DNA of 64,000 nucleotides from Blastopirellula marina DSM 3645 (GCF_000153105.1 NZ_CH672376.1:1627804-1691803), one strand, 5' to 3'. Counted from the first letter of the stretch, positions 24,473-34,082 are shown. Translations and numbers: made by a program. Notes: generated from the letters alone by a model not told the origin.

Positions 24473-25009
24473 GTGGACAAGCTGAACTTCGTCGCCATCA
24501 TTCTGGTCGCCCTGTTTACGGCTATTGCGTTCTACGTTGATCTGACGTCGGGTAAATTACCAAATTGGTTGACCATGCCGGCGCTGCTGATCGGCCTGTT
24601 GTTTCAGTCCGCAGTCAACGGTTGGGGCGGGCTCCAGCATGCGTTGCTGGGGGCTTTGGTCGGATTTGTGCTGCTGTTTATCTTGTTTATTATCGGGGGC
24701 GGCGGCGGCGGAGACGTCAAGTTTATGGCCGCTTTGGGCGCTTGGTTCGGGCCGATCCTGATTTTGCTTGTGTTTGTCGCCAGCGCCGTTTTAGCGCTAA
24801 TCATCACCATCGCCATTTTCGTGGGGAAGATGATGTTTCGCGCCAAATCGGACAACGCGGAGCCCGGTGAAACGGGGGACTCTACCCAGAAAAAGTTAGA
24901 CATCGCTCGGCAGACGATCCCCTATGGAGTTCCAGTTTGTCTGGCTAGTTGGATTATTCTGTTGCTCAAGCTGGCGACCCTGTTAAAACCGCCCCTGGAT
25001 AACGCCTAG
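24473..25009 (+). CDS. tadV: Prepilin peptidase TadV/CpaA (A24 family)
   Basis: A 178-aa membrane aspartyl protease with about six hydrophobic segments. The two catalytic Asp regions are YVDLTSGKLPNWL (residues ~22-34, the D-x-x-x-x-x-x-P-N motif) and GGGGGGDVKFMAALG (GxGD motif near 75-89). It cleaves and may methylate Flp and TadE/G prepilins. It starts with GTG. Lengthened by a C-terminal cytoplasmic loop (KSDNAEPGETGDSTQKK) and a final helix. Located between pilins and cpaB, as in other Tad loci. Confidence 0.88.
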   Translation: MDKLNFVAIILVALFTAIAFYVDLTSGKLPNWLTMPALLIGLLFQSAVNGWGGLQHALLGALVGFVLLFILFIIGGGGGGDVKFMAALGAWFGPILILLVFVASAVLALIITIAIFVGKMMFRAKSDNAEPGETGDSTQKKLDIARQTIPYGVPVCLASWIILLLKLATLLKPPLDNA

Positions 25010-25187
25010 GTTGCCCCAATCCCACCGAAATGTGGTGTTTCTAGCATGAAATTCGCCGCTTGTAATTAAACTAAGTACCAGATCACTACTTCGGCACAAC
25101 AGGAGGTTGTACCGCTGTCTCGGCACGGATCGCCGCTGAATTCAGATTTCAAATCAGCAAACGATCGCGTAAGCGGAGTGAGCAGCA

Positions 25188-26114
25188 ATGTCTTCTTTGA
25201 GTCCTGGAACCTTATTGTTGGGCGTTGTCGCCGTCATGTTCGGTTTGTTGTCCGCTTATGTGGTCCGCAAGAATATGATGAAAGAAACGCCGCCGGTGGT
25301 TGAAACGACAGCACCGCCCAAAACGTTTGTCGTTCCGAAAGCGGCCGTCAATCTGCCGGCTGGCCGTACGCTGACGCTGGGCGATGTGGTGATCTATCAG
25401 TACACCGAAAAACAGTTGGAAGAGCAGCCGCTGCCCACCGGCTATATGGTGAACGCCACCCAGATTATCGGCCGCACGCTGCGTCAAGAGCTGACTGAAA
25501 AGTCGGTCTTTACGCCTGACATGTTCTATCCCGAAGGAACCGGGCCCGGCATCGTGCAAAATCTTGGAGCTGGTCAACGTGCGTTTACCGTTCGCATTGA
25601 ATATGACGAAGCGGTGGAAGGATTCGCTCGCCCCGGCACCAAAGTCGACGTGCTCTTTCGCGCCGAAGCGGATCCGGAAAACGAACTAGCCGAAACGACG
25701 GTCACATTGCTGCAAGACGTCAAGGTATTGGCGTTTGACTCGAGTCCTTCGGCGCTGCATCCGATCGTCAATGAGCAGTCGCAACGACTACGCATGCGTG
25801 AATACGCGACCGTCACTTTGGCCGTGCTGCCGCACGAAGCGACCAAGCTGCAAGTCGCCGACGATCATGGAACGTTCGCACTCGCGCTGGTGCCGCTGGA
25901 CGGAGAAGTCGTTTCTTATAACGGTGCGCCGCGGACGTTGGCCGAACTGCTTGATCGCCGTCCGCCGTTGCGCCAGATGATGCGGGTCTATCGCGGTGGG
26001 CAAATCTCGGAACTGGAGTTCCGCCCGAACGTCGCTGGACGGGACCAACTGTTCCGCGCTTCGCAAACTTCCGGCGCCGTTGAAGCTGCGGCGGAAGTCG
26101 CCAGCGCCGACTAA
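25188..26114 (+). CDS. cpaB: Flp pilus assembly protein CpaB/RcpC
   Basis: A 308-aa periplasmic protein with one N-terminal membrane helix (GTLLLGVVAVMFGLLSAYVV). A SAF/beta-clip region follows (VPKAAVNLPAGRTLTLGDV) and the RcpC/CpaB domain (GQRAFTVRIEYDEAVEGFARPGTKVDV, with the CpaB-typical A-x-x-x-x-VDxxxG...P-x-DxVDV pattern). It interacts with the secretin channel in Tad pili. The C-terminus is unconserved and ends in an Ala/Glu-rich tail. GGAG precedes the ATG; 42 bp separate it from tadA. Confidence 0.85.
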   Translation: MSSLSPGTLLLGVVAVMFGLLSAYVVRKNMMKETPPVVETTAPPKTFVVPKAAVNLPAGRTLTLGDVVIYQYTEKQLEEQPLPTGYMVNATQIIGRTLRQELTEKSVFTPDMFYPEGTGPGIVQNLGAGQRAFTVRIEYDEAVEGFARPGTKVDVLFRAEADPENELAETTVTLLQDVKVLAFDSSPSALHPIVNEQSQRLRMREYATVTLAVLPHEATKLQVADDHGTFALALVPLDGEVVSYNGAPRTLAELLDRRPPLRQMMRVYRGGQISELEFRPNVAGRDQLFRASQTSGAVEAAAEVASAD

Positions 26115-26156
26115 GCGTATCTCCTCCCCCCAACTCTCTTCGTAGGCTACCGCGCG

Positions 26157-27605
26157 ATGATCATGCCGAACCACGCCGCGCCCAATCGTAACATCGACCA
26201 GGCGGAAATCGAATTCCAGCGTTTGAAGACGTCGCTCCATGAAGAAATGGTCGATTCACTCGATCTGGGCGCCGTCACCAACCGCAACGAAGAAGCGATT
26301 CGCGGCGACATCCGCAATCTGTCGAGCAAATATTGCCAGCGCAAGAATCTCAAGCTGGACGCCGAGACGCGTGAGCGACTTGAGAAAGAGCTCGACTACG
26401 AACTATTCGGCCTCGGGCCGATTGAGCCGTTGATGCACGATCCGACCATCAGCGACATCCTGGTGAACGGCGCCCGCGAGGTTTATATCGAGCGATTCGG
26501 CCAGTTAGAATTAACCGACGTCATCTTCGCCGATGACGCCCATGTGCTGCGGATCATTCAGCGCGTGGTGGGGCGCGTCGGTCGGCGGATTGATGAAGTC
26601 AGTCCGATGGTCGACGCTCGCCTGCCGGATGGATCACGTGTGAACGCCGTCGTCGCGCCGCTAGCGCTGGGCGGACCCAAGTTGTCGATTCGCCGGTTTG
26701 GCGTCGAACACTTGCATCTAGCGAATCTGATCGCGACCGACTCGCTCTCGCAGGAGATGGCTGATTTTCTCCAAGCGGCCGTCGCTTCGCGAATTAGTTT
26801 TTTGATTTCCGGCGGTACAGGCGCCGGTAAGACGACGTTGCTCAATGCGTTGTCGACCTACATTCCGCACGACGAGCGAATCGTTACGATTGAAGACTCG
26901 GCCGAACTGCTGCTGCAGCATCCGCACGTCTTGGGGATGGAGACGCGGCCTTCCAACGCCGAAGGCGCCGGCGCCGTCACGCAGCGTGACTTGGTTCGCA
27001 ATAGTTTACGCATGCGGCCCGATCGAATCATCGTCGGTGAAGTTCGCGGCGCGGAAGCGCTCGACATGTTGCAAGCGATGAACACCGGGCACGAAGGGTC
27101 GTTAACGACGATTCACGCCAATGATTCTCGCGACGCGCTCGCTCGACTCGAAATGATGGTCGCGATGACCGGCTTCGAATTGCCGGTCAAAGTCATCCGC
27201 CAATACATCGCCACCGGGATCAAAATGGTCGTCCATGTCTCGCGATTGAAGGGGGGCGTTCGCCGCGTTACCCGCATCGCTGAGATTCGCGAAGTGAACG
27301 AGAATGGGGACTACGTGCTGGACGACATCTTTGGATTCCGCCAAGAGGGACTCGACGAGCAAGGACGCGCCAAAGGTCGTTTCTACGCAACCGGCTACTG
27401 GGCCCTTTGTCGCGAACGTTTCGCCAACGCTGGCGTCGAGTTTGACGACGCCGTCATGAAGAAACACGAATCTGATTTGATCTACGCGAAGTACTTGAAC
27501 TCACGCGGCGAAGTCGCCCAGTCGAGCGACGAGTCAGGCTTGCTGGATCTGGCTGCGGACGCCGACATGCATGACGCCGGCGGCGATCCAGAGGAGGGTG
27601 CGTAG
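26157..27605 (+). CDS. tadA: Tad pilus secretion ATPase TadA/CpaF
   Basis: A 482-aa hexameric ATPase powering Flp pilus extension and retraction. The N-terminal domain (~1-150) precedes the GspE/VirB11-type RecA core: Walker [16 protein letters not shown] near 222-236, the aspartate-box region [15 protein letters not shown], Walker [20 protein letters not shown], and the His box [16 protein letters not shown]. All are intact. It starts at ATG 26157 (MIMPNH) or the ATG two codons later. A C-terminal ~35-residue acidic extension follows the core. It overlaps the GTG start of tadB by one base, so translation is coupled. Confidence 0.93.
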   Translation: MIMPNHAAPNRNIDQAEIEFQRLKTSLHEEMVDSLDLGAVTNRNEEAIRGDIRNLSSKYCQRKNLKLDAETRERLEKELDYELFGLGPIEPLMHDPTISDILVNGAREVYIERFGQLELTDVIFADDAHVLRIIQRVVGRVGRRIDEVSPMVDARLPDGSRVNAVVAPLALGGPKLSIRRFGVEHLHLANLIATDSLSQEMADFLQAAVASRISFLISGGTGAGKTTLLNALSTYIPHDERIVTIEDSAELLLQHPHVLGMETRPSNAEGAGAVTQRDLVRNSLRMRPDRIIVGEVRGAEALDMLQAMNTGHEGSLTTIHANDSRDALARLEMMVAMTGFELPVKVIRQYIATGIKMVVHVSRLKGGVRRVTRIAEIREVNENGDYVLDDIFGFRQEGLDEQGRAKGRFYATGYWALCRERFANAGVEFDDAVMKKHESDLIYAKYLNSRGEVAQSSDESGLLDLAADADMHDAGGDPEEGA

Positions 27606-28537
27606 TGTTCGATAATCTCGATCCAAATATCGTCGCGCTGATCATCTTCGCCGGAGTCGCTTCGGTCGCGGCCTTCGTTTTTCTCGCCGTCAAGGAATTG
27701 GCGTTTGGCGGAGAAAGCGGAGCGACCGTTTCGACAGGGCTACGGCAATTTCCGCCGCGCCGAGCTGCGGAAGAAGGAGCGTCGATCGGCCAGTTTGATA
27801 GTTGGTTGACGCGTACGCTCTATCTGTCAGGTCTCGATTTCGGCCCGGGGATGGCGGTGGCGCTGATGATCGCCGTTGGTGCGACTTGTGGAGTCGCCGC
27901 GTTTGTCATCACCGAAGACCCGTTGGTGACCGGCCTGGTGACGGTGCTGGGGATCTTCGCCTGTCTGGGGGTTTTGATCTGGATCAAAAATCGTCGACTG
28001 CGGGCCTTTCAGGATCAATTTCCCAGCGCGCTGGAATTGATCGCGCGAGCGGTTCGAGCCGGCGAAAGTTTTGAACAAGCGATTCAACTGGTCGGCGAAT
28101 CGAGCGAAGATCCGATCGGCGTCGAGTTTCGTCGTTGCGCCAAGCAACTGGATGTGGGGCTGTCGGCGCCGAAGGCGATGGAAGGAATGGCGGATCGCGT
28201 CGAACTGATGGACGTCAAGATTTTCGCCACCACGATTAGCGTGCATCGCGAGTCTGGCGGGGCGCTGCCTGAGACGCTCGATCGGTTGGCGGCGGTGATT
28301 CGTGACCGCATGGCTTACCATCGACAACTGCGCAGCATTACCAGTTCAGGGCGGATGTCGGCGACGATTATCGCGCTGCTCGCTCCGCTTTTGCTTGTCT
28401 TCTTCTTGCTGTTTCAACCCGAATATTTCAGCGAGTTCTTCGCTCACCCGTGGGGGCGTTACTTGCTGTTATTCGCGCTGGTCAGCGAAGCGCTCGGTTT
28501 GTACTTCGTCTATCGCCTGGTGCGAGCCGACTACTAG
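27605..28537 (+). CDS. tadB: Tad pilus inner-membrane platform protein TadB
   Basis: A 310-aa T2SSF-domain protein. N-terminal helix (PNIVALIIFAGVASVAAFVFLAV), two further helices near 85-130, and the T2SSF domain (FPSALELIARAVRAGESFEQAI, typical of GspF-like Tad proteins) before two C-terminal helices. TadB and TadC form the heteromeric platform through which TadA drives pilin polymerisation. Starts with GTG sharing a base with the tadA stop. Confidence 0.88.
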   Translation: MFDNLDPNIVALIIFAGVASVAAFVFLAVKELAFGGESGATVSTGLRQFPPRRAAEEGASIGQFDSWLTRTLYLSGLDFGPGMAVALMIAVGATCGVAAFVITEDPLVTGLVTVLGIFACLGVLIWIKNRRLRAFQDQFPSALELIARAVRAGESFEQAIQLVGESSEDPIGVEFRRCAKQLDVGLSAPKAMEGMADRVELMDVKIFATTISVHRESGGALPETLDRLAAVIRDRMAYHRQLRSITSSGRMSATIIALLAPLLLVFFLLFQPEYFSEFFAHPWGRYLLLFALVSEALGLYFVYRLVRADY

Positions 28538-28570
28538 GCGACTGGCCGATTTGTAGAGAGTATCTCATTT

Positions 28571-29536
28571 ATGATGAATCCCGCACTGCTTATCGTCGGC
28601 GCCTTTTTTGGCGTCACCATGCTGATCTATCTCGCGGGGCGCTTGTTGCTGTCTTCGGATCGGAACAAGCCTAGTGAGATGCTGCATCCCGGCGCCAAAG
28701 GATCGATCGGACTGGGAGGCCTGACCCGCGCCTTCGCCGGCATCCTGCCAAAGTCGAAGCAGTCGTACGAAACGCTGCAAAAAGATATGGTCAAAGCCGG
28801 CTACTATCATCGCGACGCCGCCGACGAGTTTCTGGCTGTGCGGAACGCGGCGCTTGTCGCGTGGGTCTTTTTTGTCGGCGCAACGTTGATCGCGTTGGCG
28901 GACGCCAACGAAACGACGACGCAATTGATTCTGATCGTAAGCGTGGCGGTTTTGATTTTGATTTTTGCGATTCCTCGCGTCATTATCAGCTCGCAAGCTG
29001 CGGCGCGCGTCAGTCGGATTCAACATGCTTTGCCCGATGCGCTCGACATGATCACGATGACGACGACCGCCGGACTGCCGCTGCAGAAGTCCATCAAGCG
29101 AGTCAGTGACGAGATGGTTCGCTCGCACGAAGATTTAGCGTGCGAATTGATGATTCTCGATCGCCAAGCCGAGACCGGTTCGCTGGGCCAAGCGATTCAG
29201 AATTTCGCCAAGCGATTGGAAGTGCCGGAAGTCAACGCGCTGGCGAGTTTGGTGACCCAGGCTCAGCGCATCGGCGGCAGCGTGGCCGGCGCATTTCGCG
29301 ATTTCGCCGACAGCATTCGACGTTCGCGTCGTCAGTTGGCCGAAGAGCGTGGCAACCAGAACTCGATCAAGCTGCTGATTCCGGTCATCTTCTTACTTGC
29401 GCCGCCGGTTTATATCTTACTGCTCGGCCCTTCGGTGCTGCGGTTGCAAGACTTCATGGGCTCAGGCAGAGAGTCGGGCGGCATTTTGGATCAATCCTCG
29501 TCGGCGGGGCCGCCGAGCGCCACGCCTAATCGATAG
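28571..29536 (+). CDS. tadC: Tad pilus inner-membrane platform protein TadC
   Basis: A 321-aa T2SSF-domain protein with the TadC pattern: N-terminal helix, two helices around 95-140, and LPDALDMITMTTTAGLPLQKSIKRVSDEM, EVNALASLVTQAQRIGGSVAGAFRDFADSIR then a C-terminal pair of helices and a Ser/Gly tail. Partner of TadB. It follows tadB by 33 bp and ends the rightward Tad operon; the convergent tadD-like gene begins 7 bp beyond its stop. Confidence 0.88.
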   Translation: MMNPALLIVGAFFGVTMLIYLAGRLLLSSDRNKPSEMLHPGAKGSIGLGGLTRAFAGILPKSKQSYETLQKDMVKAGYYHRDAADEFLAVRNAALVAWVFFVGATLIALADANETTTQLILIVSVAVLILIFAIPRVIISSQAAARVSRIQHALPDALDMITMTTTAGLPLQKSIKRVSDEMVRSHEDLACELMILDRQAETGSLGQAIQNFAKRLEVPEVNALASLVTQAQRIGGSVAGAFRDFADSIRRSRRQLAEERGNQNSIKLLIPVIFLLAPPVYILLLGPSVLRLQDFMGSGRESGGILDQSSSAGPPSATPNR

Positions 29537-29543
29537 CGTCTGT

Positions 29544-30644
29544 CTATTCGCTACGCGGAGTATCCCGCAGCGTGTTCTCGGCGAAACCTAGTCGCGAGGC
29601 TGCGTTGGGATTCGCGTTCAGACTTCTCCGGATGTGACTAGTCTGCAGCGAAGGGGGAAGCGACATGATCTGCGGATAGTGCAGTCCCGACTTGCTGGTC
29701 ATCGACGATTCGACCTTGGTCTCAAGCGACGCTTGTCCGGCGTCGGCTACCTGCTGTTGCGTCTCGATCGAAGCGGCAGCGGATGATTTCTCCGTCATGA
29801 ACGAAGCGGGTGCGACTGCATCGGACGAGAGCGTCGCGATCGCTTGCTCGGTCGGCGCTGTTGGTTTCGCCGCGATCGCTTCGTTGACCGAAGCGGCGAC
29901 GACATCCGTCTCCGCTTGTCGTAGATTCTTCGCAACGCGATCGGCCGATTGCTTCTCTTGATTGCCTGGAATGCGATCGACCGGCTTGACCGTCCCGCGT
30001 CTGCTGGCGATCTGCACCAAAGCTTGGGCCGCTCGTTTCAACTCAGGGTCCAGTTCCAGAGCTCGGTGGTAGTTTCTTTCGGCGGTTTCCAGATCGCCCA
30101 TTTGCGATTGGATGAAGGCCAAGTTGGCGTAGGCTTCTCCTTCGTCGACGGCAAGCAGGAAGTGCTTCAGGCTTTCGTCGTAACGCTGAGATTCTCCCAG
30201 AATCAAGCCGAGATTGTTGTGAGTCGAACGGTAGGAAGCGTCGACGGCCAGTGATTTTTGGAAATATTGTTCGGCGGTTTCGGTTTCGTTTTGCAGGTAG
30301 TGCAAATAGCCGTAGTCATTATAGAACTCGGCGGAACGAAGTCCGGCCGCTTCCGCCGTCTGAAAGTACTTGGTCGCTTCGTCGTGCAGCCCGCGCTTCG
30401 CCGACATCACGCCCAACCGGTGGTTGGCGACGACATTGTCCGGCTGGTGTTTCAGAATCGAATGATAAATGCGCTCCGCTGATTCCGTCTTATTTTGACG
30501 TTCGGACAGCCGCGCCAGACTCAGCTCTTGGTTAAAGTTCGTCGGGCCTGGTCGGACGGACGAAAAGAGACCGCCGTTGTGAGTCGAGGCGCAACCGACG
30601 CACGCAATCGAAACGAGCACAGCGAGTGGAGCGTATTTATTCAT
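29544..30644 (-). CDS. tadD: TPR lipoprotein, TadD-like
   Basis: A 366-aa lipoprotein: MNKYAPLAVLVSIACVGC gives a lipobox (CVGC) with Cys at residue 18. Tetratricopeptide repeats fill residues ~40-200 (AERIYHSILKHQPDNVVANHRLG, TEAEQYFQKSLAVDASYRSTHNNLG-like). The remaining ~160 residues are Ala/Thr/Ser-rich low complexity. TadD proteins are pilotin-like lipoproteins that help secretin assembly. The start at 30644 was chosen over an in-frame ATG 13 codons upstream because it gives the signal peptide. Last gene of the secretin operon. Confidence 0.82.
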   Translation of the reverse strand: MNKYAPLAVLVSIACVGCASTHNGGLFSSVRPGPTNFNQELSLARLSERQNKTESAERIYHSILKHQPDNVVANHRLGVMSAKRGLHDEATKYFQTAEAAGLRSAEFYNDYGYLHYLQNETETAEQYFQKSLAVDASYRSTHNNLGLILGESQRYDESLKHFLLAVDEGEAYANLAFIQSQMGDLETAERNYHRALELDPELKRAAQALVQIASRRGTVKPVDRIPGNQEKQSADRVAKNLRQAETDVVAASVNEAIAAKPTAPTEQAIATLSSDAVAPASFMTEKSSAAASIETQQQVADAGQASLETKVESSMTSKSGLHYPQIMSLPPSLQTSHIRRSLNANPNAASRLGFAENTLRDTPRSE

Positions 30645-30713
30645 GATGTTGACTATCGTTTGCGTTTGAAGTCGCGCGTTCAAATCAATGGGGAAGGACG
30701 TGGTCTGGAGCGA

Positions 30714-31346
30714 TTAAAAGAAACCGCCGCCGCCGCCGAATCCACCGCCGCCGCCAAAACCACCCCCGAATCCGCCGCCAAAACCACCGCCGCCGCCGCG
30801 ACCGCCATTGCCAAGGCGAGAGCGTCCATAGGCGGACGCCGCTTCCTGAGCGTTCAAGCCTTCGGAGAAGGAAGGAGCGACGACGACGCGATTCTCGGCG
30901 TCTTCAACTCCCATGTGAACGAGCGCCGCGACTACGACCTGACGCCGTCGTTCGTCGACTTGGGCGTTGAAGTGGACCGGATACTTGTAAGTGCTGCGAG
31001 GATCGACGCTCGTTTGATTGCGTTCGACGACGACCGGGAAGCCGACCCCTTCTTTCAACTTCGCGGCGATTTGCTTTACGTGATCTTCGCCATAGTCGTT
31101 GAGCCTCCACGATTGAACGTCGCGGATTTGTTCTTCCGGCTGGCTGGCTTCAAACTCGTGCATGTAAATCACAAACTTGGCCGCTTCGGCGTTTTCTTCC
31201 TGCGCCGCATTCATCTGATCGACGACCGTTCCGAGCGGGGGAAAGGGCGCCGGTTGGATAATGCCTCGTTTTTGACAGCCAGTCAGAGCACCGAACATGA
31301 CGACCGTCAGGCCGAATCCAGCGACAATGTTGCGGCGTTTTTTCAT
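30714..31346 (-). CDS. CpaD-like lipoprotein with Gly/Phe-rich tail
   Basis: A 210-aa lipoprotein (MKKRRNIVAGFGLTVVMFGALTGC). Residues 40-170 have the alternating charge and repeat feel of CpaD/OmpA-type pilus lipoproteins (VERNQTSVDPRSTYKY, VVVAALVHMGVEDAENRVVVAPSFSEGLN). The last ~35 residues are almost only Gly and Phe with an FGGG periodicity ending GGFF. CpaD is a Caulobacter Tad outer-membrane component; identity here rests on position between the secretin and tadD plus loose resemblance. The tail is odd: it might be disordered or self-associating. Confidence 0.55.
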   Translation of the reverse strand: MKKRRNIVAGFGLTVVMFGALTGCQKRGIIQPAPFPPLGTVVDQMNAAQEENAEAAKFVIYMHEFEASQPEEQIRDVQSWRLNDYGEDHVKQIAAKLKEGVGFPVVVERNQTSVDPRSTYKYPVHFNAQVDERRRQVVVAALVHMGVEDAENRVVVAPSFSEGLNAQEAASAYGRSRLGNGGRGGGGGFGGGFGGGFGGGGGFGGGGGFF

Positions 31347-31412
31347 AGGGAAAGACCCTCGGTTGGCTTTATGTGGGATAGTAGGGCGACATGAAACAGC
31401 GATCGGCGGAAA

Positions 31413-33029
31413 CTACTGGGAGAAACCAGCCGGACCGTGCATGTAGTACCCTTCGCTTTCTTGGAATTGACCGCGACATTTGCGGGCCTGACGTTCGGCT
31501 CGCACATGTTCAAAATTCTCGTGATGGATCTGGTGCCGATAGCTGGGCCAGACCGTGCTGCGATAGTCGTAGCCAGGCAAGCCTTCGATTTGCTGATGCA
31601 GAAAGAATTCTTTGTTCGTCGGTTCGGTCACTTCCATGCCTGGCAAGTACAACGGAACCTGATCTCGTTCCATCGGATGAACCAATTCAGGACTGACCAG
31701 GATGACCAGTTCGGTTTCGATTCGCTTGGTCGTTTGACTGCCGAAGGCGGCGCCGACGTAGGGGATGTCGCCTAGCAAGGGAAGTCGTGACCGCGAGGCC
31801 TCTTGTTCGTCCTGGATCAAGCCGGCGATCGCCAACCATTGGCCTTCGCGAAGATCAACCGTCGTGACGGCTCCACGAATATCAAGACCCGGCACTCCGT
31901 CGACGCTCAAGCTTTGATTGATCGAGCTGACCGAAGGAGCGACCGACAAACGAATCATGTCTTTGTCCATGACGGTCGGCATAAATTGAACTTGCGTACC
32001 GAACCCACGGAACGAGGTGCTGACCGCTCCGATGCCGCCGACTCCTACTGCCGTCGGTACGGCGAATTCGCCACCGGCGATAAAGCTGGCCGATTGTCCG
32101 CTCAACGTCATCAACGTCGGTTCGGCCAAGATTTTCGCCGAGCCGTTGCTGCTGAAGGCGCGAATGAAGAGCTCAACGTCGCCGCCGTCCAAGATGGCGG
32201 ACAAGTTGCCGGCGCCGCCCATGATCGTGTGGGCGATCGAGAACGATTCTTCCATCACGGAAAAATCCATTCCTAACTCGCGGGCCGCTTGCCGCGACAA
32301 CTCAGCCACGCGAACTTTCAGCATGACCTGTTGTTCGCCGGGAACTTCCAACAAGTTGATCAGTGAGGTTGTTTCCAGGTCTTCCGCGTCGGGCAAACGG
32401 GCCACAGAGCCGACGTTCACCGTGCCGCTGCCGCTGATATTGCCATTTTGATTGACTGCCTGGTCGCCGATGACCGCCAAGATTTCGGCCGCTTCTTTCG
32501 AGTCGCGAGCTTGACCGCGAACGATCAACTTGTCAGCGATCGGAAAGAGTTGCACCCGACTATAGGGGAACATCTCGTTGATGTGCGCCTGAAGTTTGCC
32601 GTATTCGAGATCAGCGCGGTTGTCGTCGTTCGATACGATAATCAAGTATCGCAGCGTCGAGACCGTGCCATCGGCGTTGTTGAACCAGAGCGTCATGGTC
32701 GTCTGGCCAACCGCAGAGCCGATCACTTCCATTTCTGTGGGTGAGAACTCGTTGACCTCAACGACCGCCGGATTGGTGATCGCTACGCGAAAGACGGGGG
32801 ACTTCGTTCTTACGATCTTCGATTGCGAGGTCATAAGACTGAAAATCAATTCTGGCTCCAGCACCTCATCAATCAGATCGAATTGCTTTTGGAGCGTCGC
32901 GGCATTCGGGCTGGAAAGCTGTTCGAGTTGGTTGGGGGCCGGCAATATTTCCTGCGCCTGACCAAACGCGATGCCCCCTGCCGAGAGGATCATCGCAAGT
33001 GTTGCGAGAGCGGTGCTGAGATTGCGCAT
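31413..33029 (-). CDS. rcpA: Tad pilus outer-membrane secretin RcpA/CpaC
   Basis: A 538-aa secretin. The N-terminal signal MRNLSTALATLAMILSAGGIAFGQ is followed by a pilus/BON-like N-terminal domain (residues ~70-170), then the secretin domain with LAEPTLMTLSGQSASFIAGGEFAVP and VDLREGQWLAIAGLIQ and LPLLGDIPYVGAAFGS, all family signatures. It forms the outer-membrane pore for Flp pili. Either ATG (33029 or 33035) could serve; TAGG sits 6 bp before the second. The C-terminal ~75 residues carry an unusual Tyr/His/Arg-rich tail ending YYMHGPAGFSQ. It is transcribed first in the rcpA-cpaD-tadD operon. Confidence 0.92.
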   Translation of the reverse strand: MRNLSTALATLAMILSAGGIAFGQAQEILPAPNQLEQLSSPNAATLQKQFDLIDEVLEPELIFSLMTSQSKIVRTKSPVFRVAITNPAVVEVNEFSPTEMEVIGSAVGQTTMTLWFNNADGTVSTLRYLIIVSNDDNRADLEYGKLQAHINEMFPYSRVQLFPIADKLIVRGQARDSKEAAEILAVIGDQAVNQNGNISGSGTVNVGSVARLPDAEDLETTSLINLLEVPGEQQVMLKVRVAELSRQAARELGMDFSVMEESFSIAHTIMGGAGNLSAILDGGDVELFIRAFSSNGSAKILAEPTLMTLSGQSASFIAGGEFAVPTAVGVGGIGAVSTSFRGFGTQVQFMPTVMDKDMIRLSVAPSVSSINQSLSVDGVPGLDIRGAVTTVDLREGQWLAIAGLIQDEQEASRSRLPLLGDIPYVGAAFGSQTTKRIETELVILVSPELVHPMERDQVPLYLPGMEVTEPTNKEFFLHQQIEGLPGYDYRSTVWPSYRHQIHHENFEHVRAERQARKCRGQFQESEGYYMHGPAGFSQ

Positions 33030-33035
33030 TGTCAT

Positions 33036-33414
33036 CCTATTTATCTTTTGTGGTCGCCGCCGCCGTTCTGTGACGAGCAAAACCTTGCCTTTTTGCAAAG
33101 TCACGATGATCGGCAATAGTCTCACTTTCGGAAAAGTCACCTAAGTCAGTTCAGTTCCGTTGGCAAAATCTAACGATTTTGATCATTTATCCAGCGGTCT
33201 CAGAGCGGTGGCGGTCCGAAGCATTGCTAGCGTTGCGCTTAAGAATGGTGAGACAGGTAATCTAGATGCAGCGTAGAAGACTGTGAAAGCTTTTGCGATC
33301 GCTCTGATTTTTATGAGACAAAGCGAGCAGACGTCCGACGTTAATAACAAGACGCGATCAAAATGGCTGGATTGCGTCGGTCTCTCGACGTTCATTCCTG
33401 GAAAGTAGCGGACG
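33036..33414. other. Divergent region rcpA/small secreted protein
   Basis: 380 bp between the divergent secretin operon and the 33415-34023 gene. No recognisable gene; an 81-codon minus-strand frame overlaps the opposing start and has no ribosome-binding site. Confidence 0.4.
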
Positions 33415-34023
33415 ATGGTACAACTCACCTTTCTTGTTGCGATAGCTGCCGTCTCAGCAAGTCCTGGTCACGGCACGACGCGACATCTGACTCCGCCTTC
33501 CTTGCGGACGCCGGAAGCGGCCCAAATCGCCACCGACGACGTGGGGACTGGCGCACTGCAGCAGGTGAAGTACAACGCACCGCCGGTTGGCCAAGAACCG
33601 ATGGTTCAGTATGCTGAGCCGATGCCGGTTCACACGGGAGAAACTTCGGTTCTGCGTTACGACGCGGCGCCGCTCAACTACGGTCCTTCCGAAGCTTACT
33701 ACGATCGCACGTCGCGCCGCAGCGACGACTACTACCATCGTTGCGAACAGCATGCCGGCATCTGGTCGAAGCACTGTTTGCCCAGCCCGTGGTGCTGTCC
33801 AGGCAACATGCGTCAGCATTTTCCTTATGATGCGACGCCTCACTTCTATTACTACTTTCGCCCTTACAACGCGGCTCAAATTGCGCCGCAGCAAGCCGTC
33901 GCTGAGTCTTGGGTCGCCAATCCGCGGTTGCCTTACGCCAACGGCGTGTTTGACGAAGTCTATCGAGAATTCGACGCCAAGTTTGCTCCGCCGGTCGAAG
34001 CGATCGATCCCTTGGTTCCGTAA
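33415..34023 (+). CDS. Secreted planctomycete hypothetical protein
   Basis: A 202-aa protein with a short hydrophobic N-terminus (MVQLTFLVAIAAVSA) consistent with a signal peptide. A Pro/Tyr-rich linker follows, then a Cys/His/Trp/Tyr-rich module (HRCEQHAGIWSKHCLPSPWC, CPGNMRQHFPYDATPHFYYYFRPYN) and a C-terminal AESWVANPRLPYANGVFDEVYREF block. The four clustered cysteines could form disulphides or bind metal. Function unknown; it is divergent from the secretin gene and followed by its own terminator. Confidence 0.72.
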   Translation: MVQLTFLVAIAAVSASPGHGTTRHLTPPSLRTPEAAQIATDDVGTGALQQVKYNAPPVGQEPMVQYAEPMPVHTGETSVLRYDAAPLNYGPSEAYYDRTSRRSDDYYHRCEQHAGIWSKHCLPSPWCCPGNMRQHFPYDATPHFYYYFRPYNAAQIAPQQAVAESWVANPRLPYANGVFDEVYREFDAKFAPPVEAIDPLVP

Positions 34024-34054
34024 CAGGACAAGTCTCGCCTAGAGCGCCAACCAA

Positions 34055-34082
34055 GCCCCGTCGTCGGTACGGGGCCTTTTTA
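34055..34082 (+). terminator. Rho-independent terminator
   Basis: GCCCCGT/ACGGGGC 7-bp stem with a 7-nt loop, immediately followed by CTTTTTAT. It ends the 33415-34023 transcript 31 bp past the stop. Confidence 0.8.

Noticed and set aside
30720-31394. Plus-strand ORF rich in Ala/Thr across the CpaD-like gene
   Set aside because: It is the reverse complement of the Gly/Phe-coding tail and neighbouring sequence, which gives artificial low complexity.
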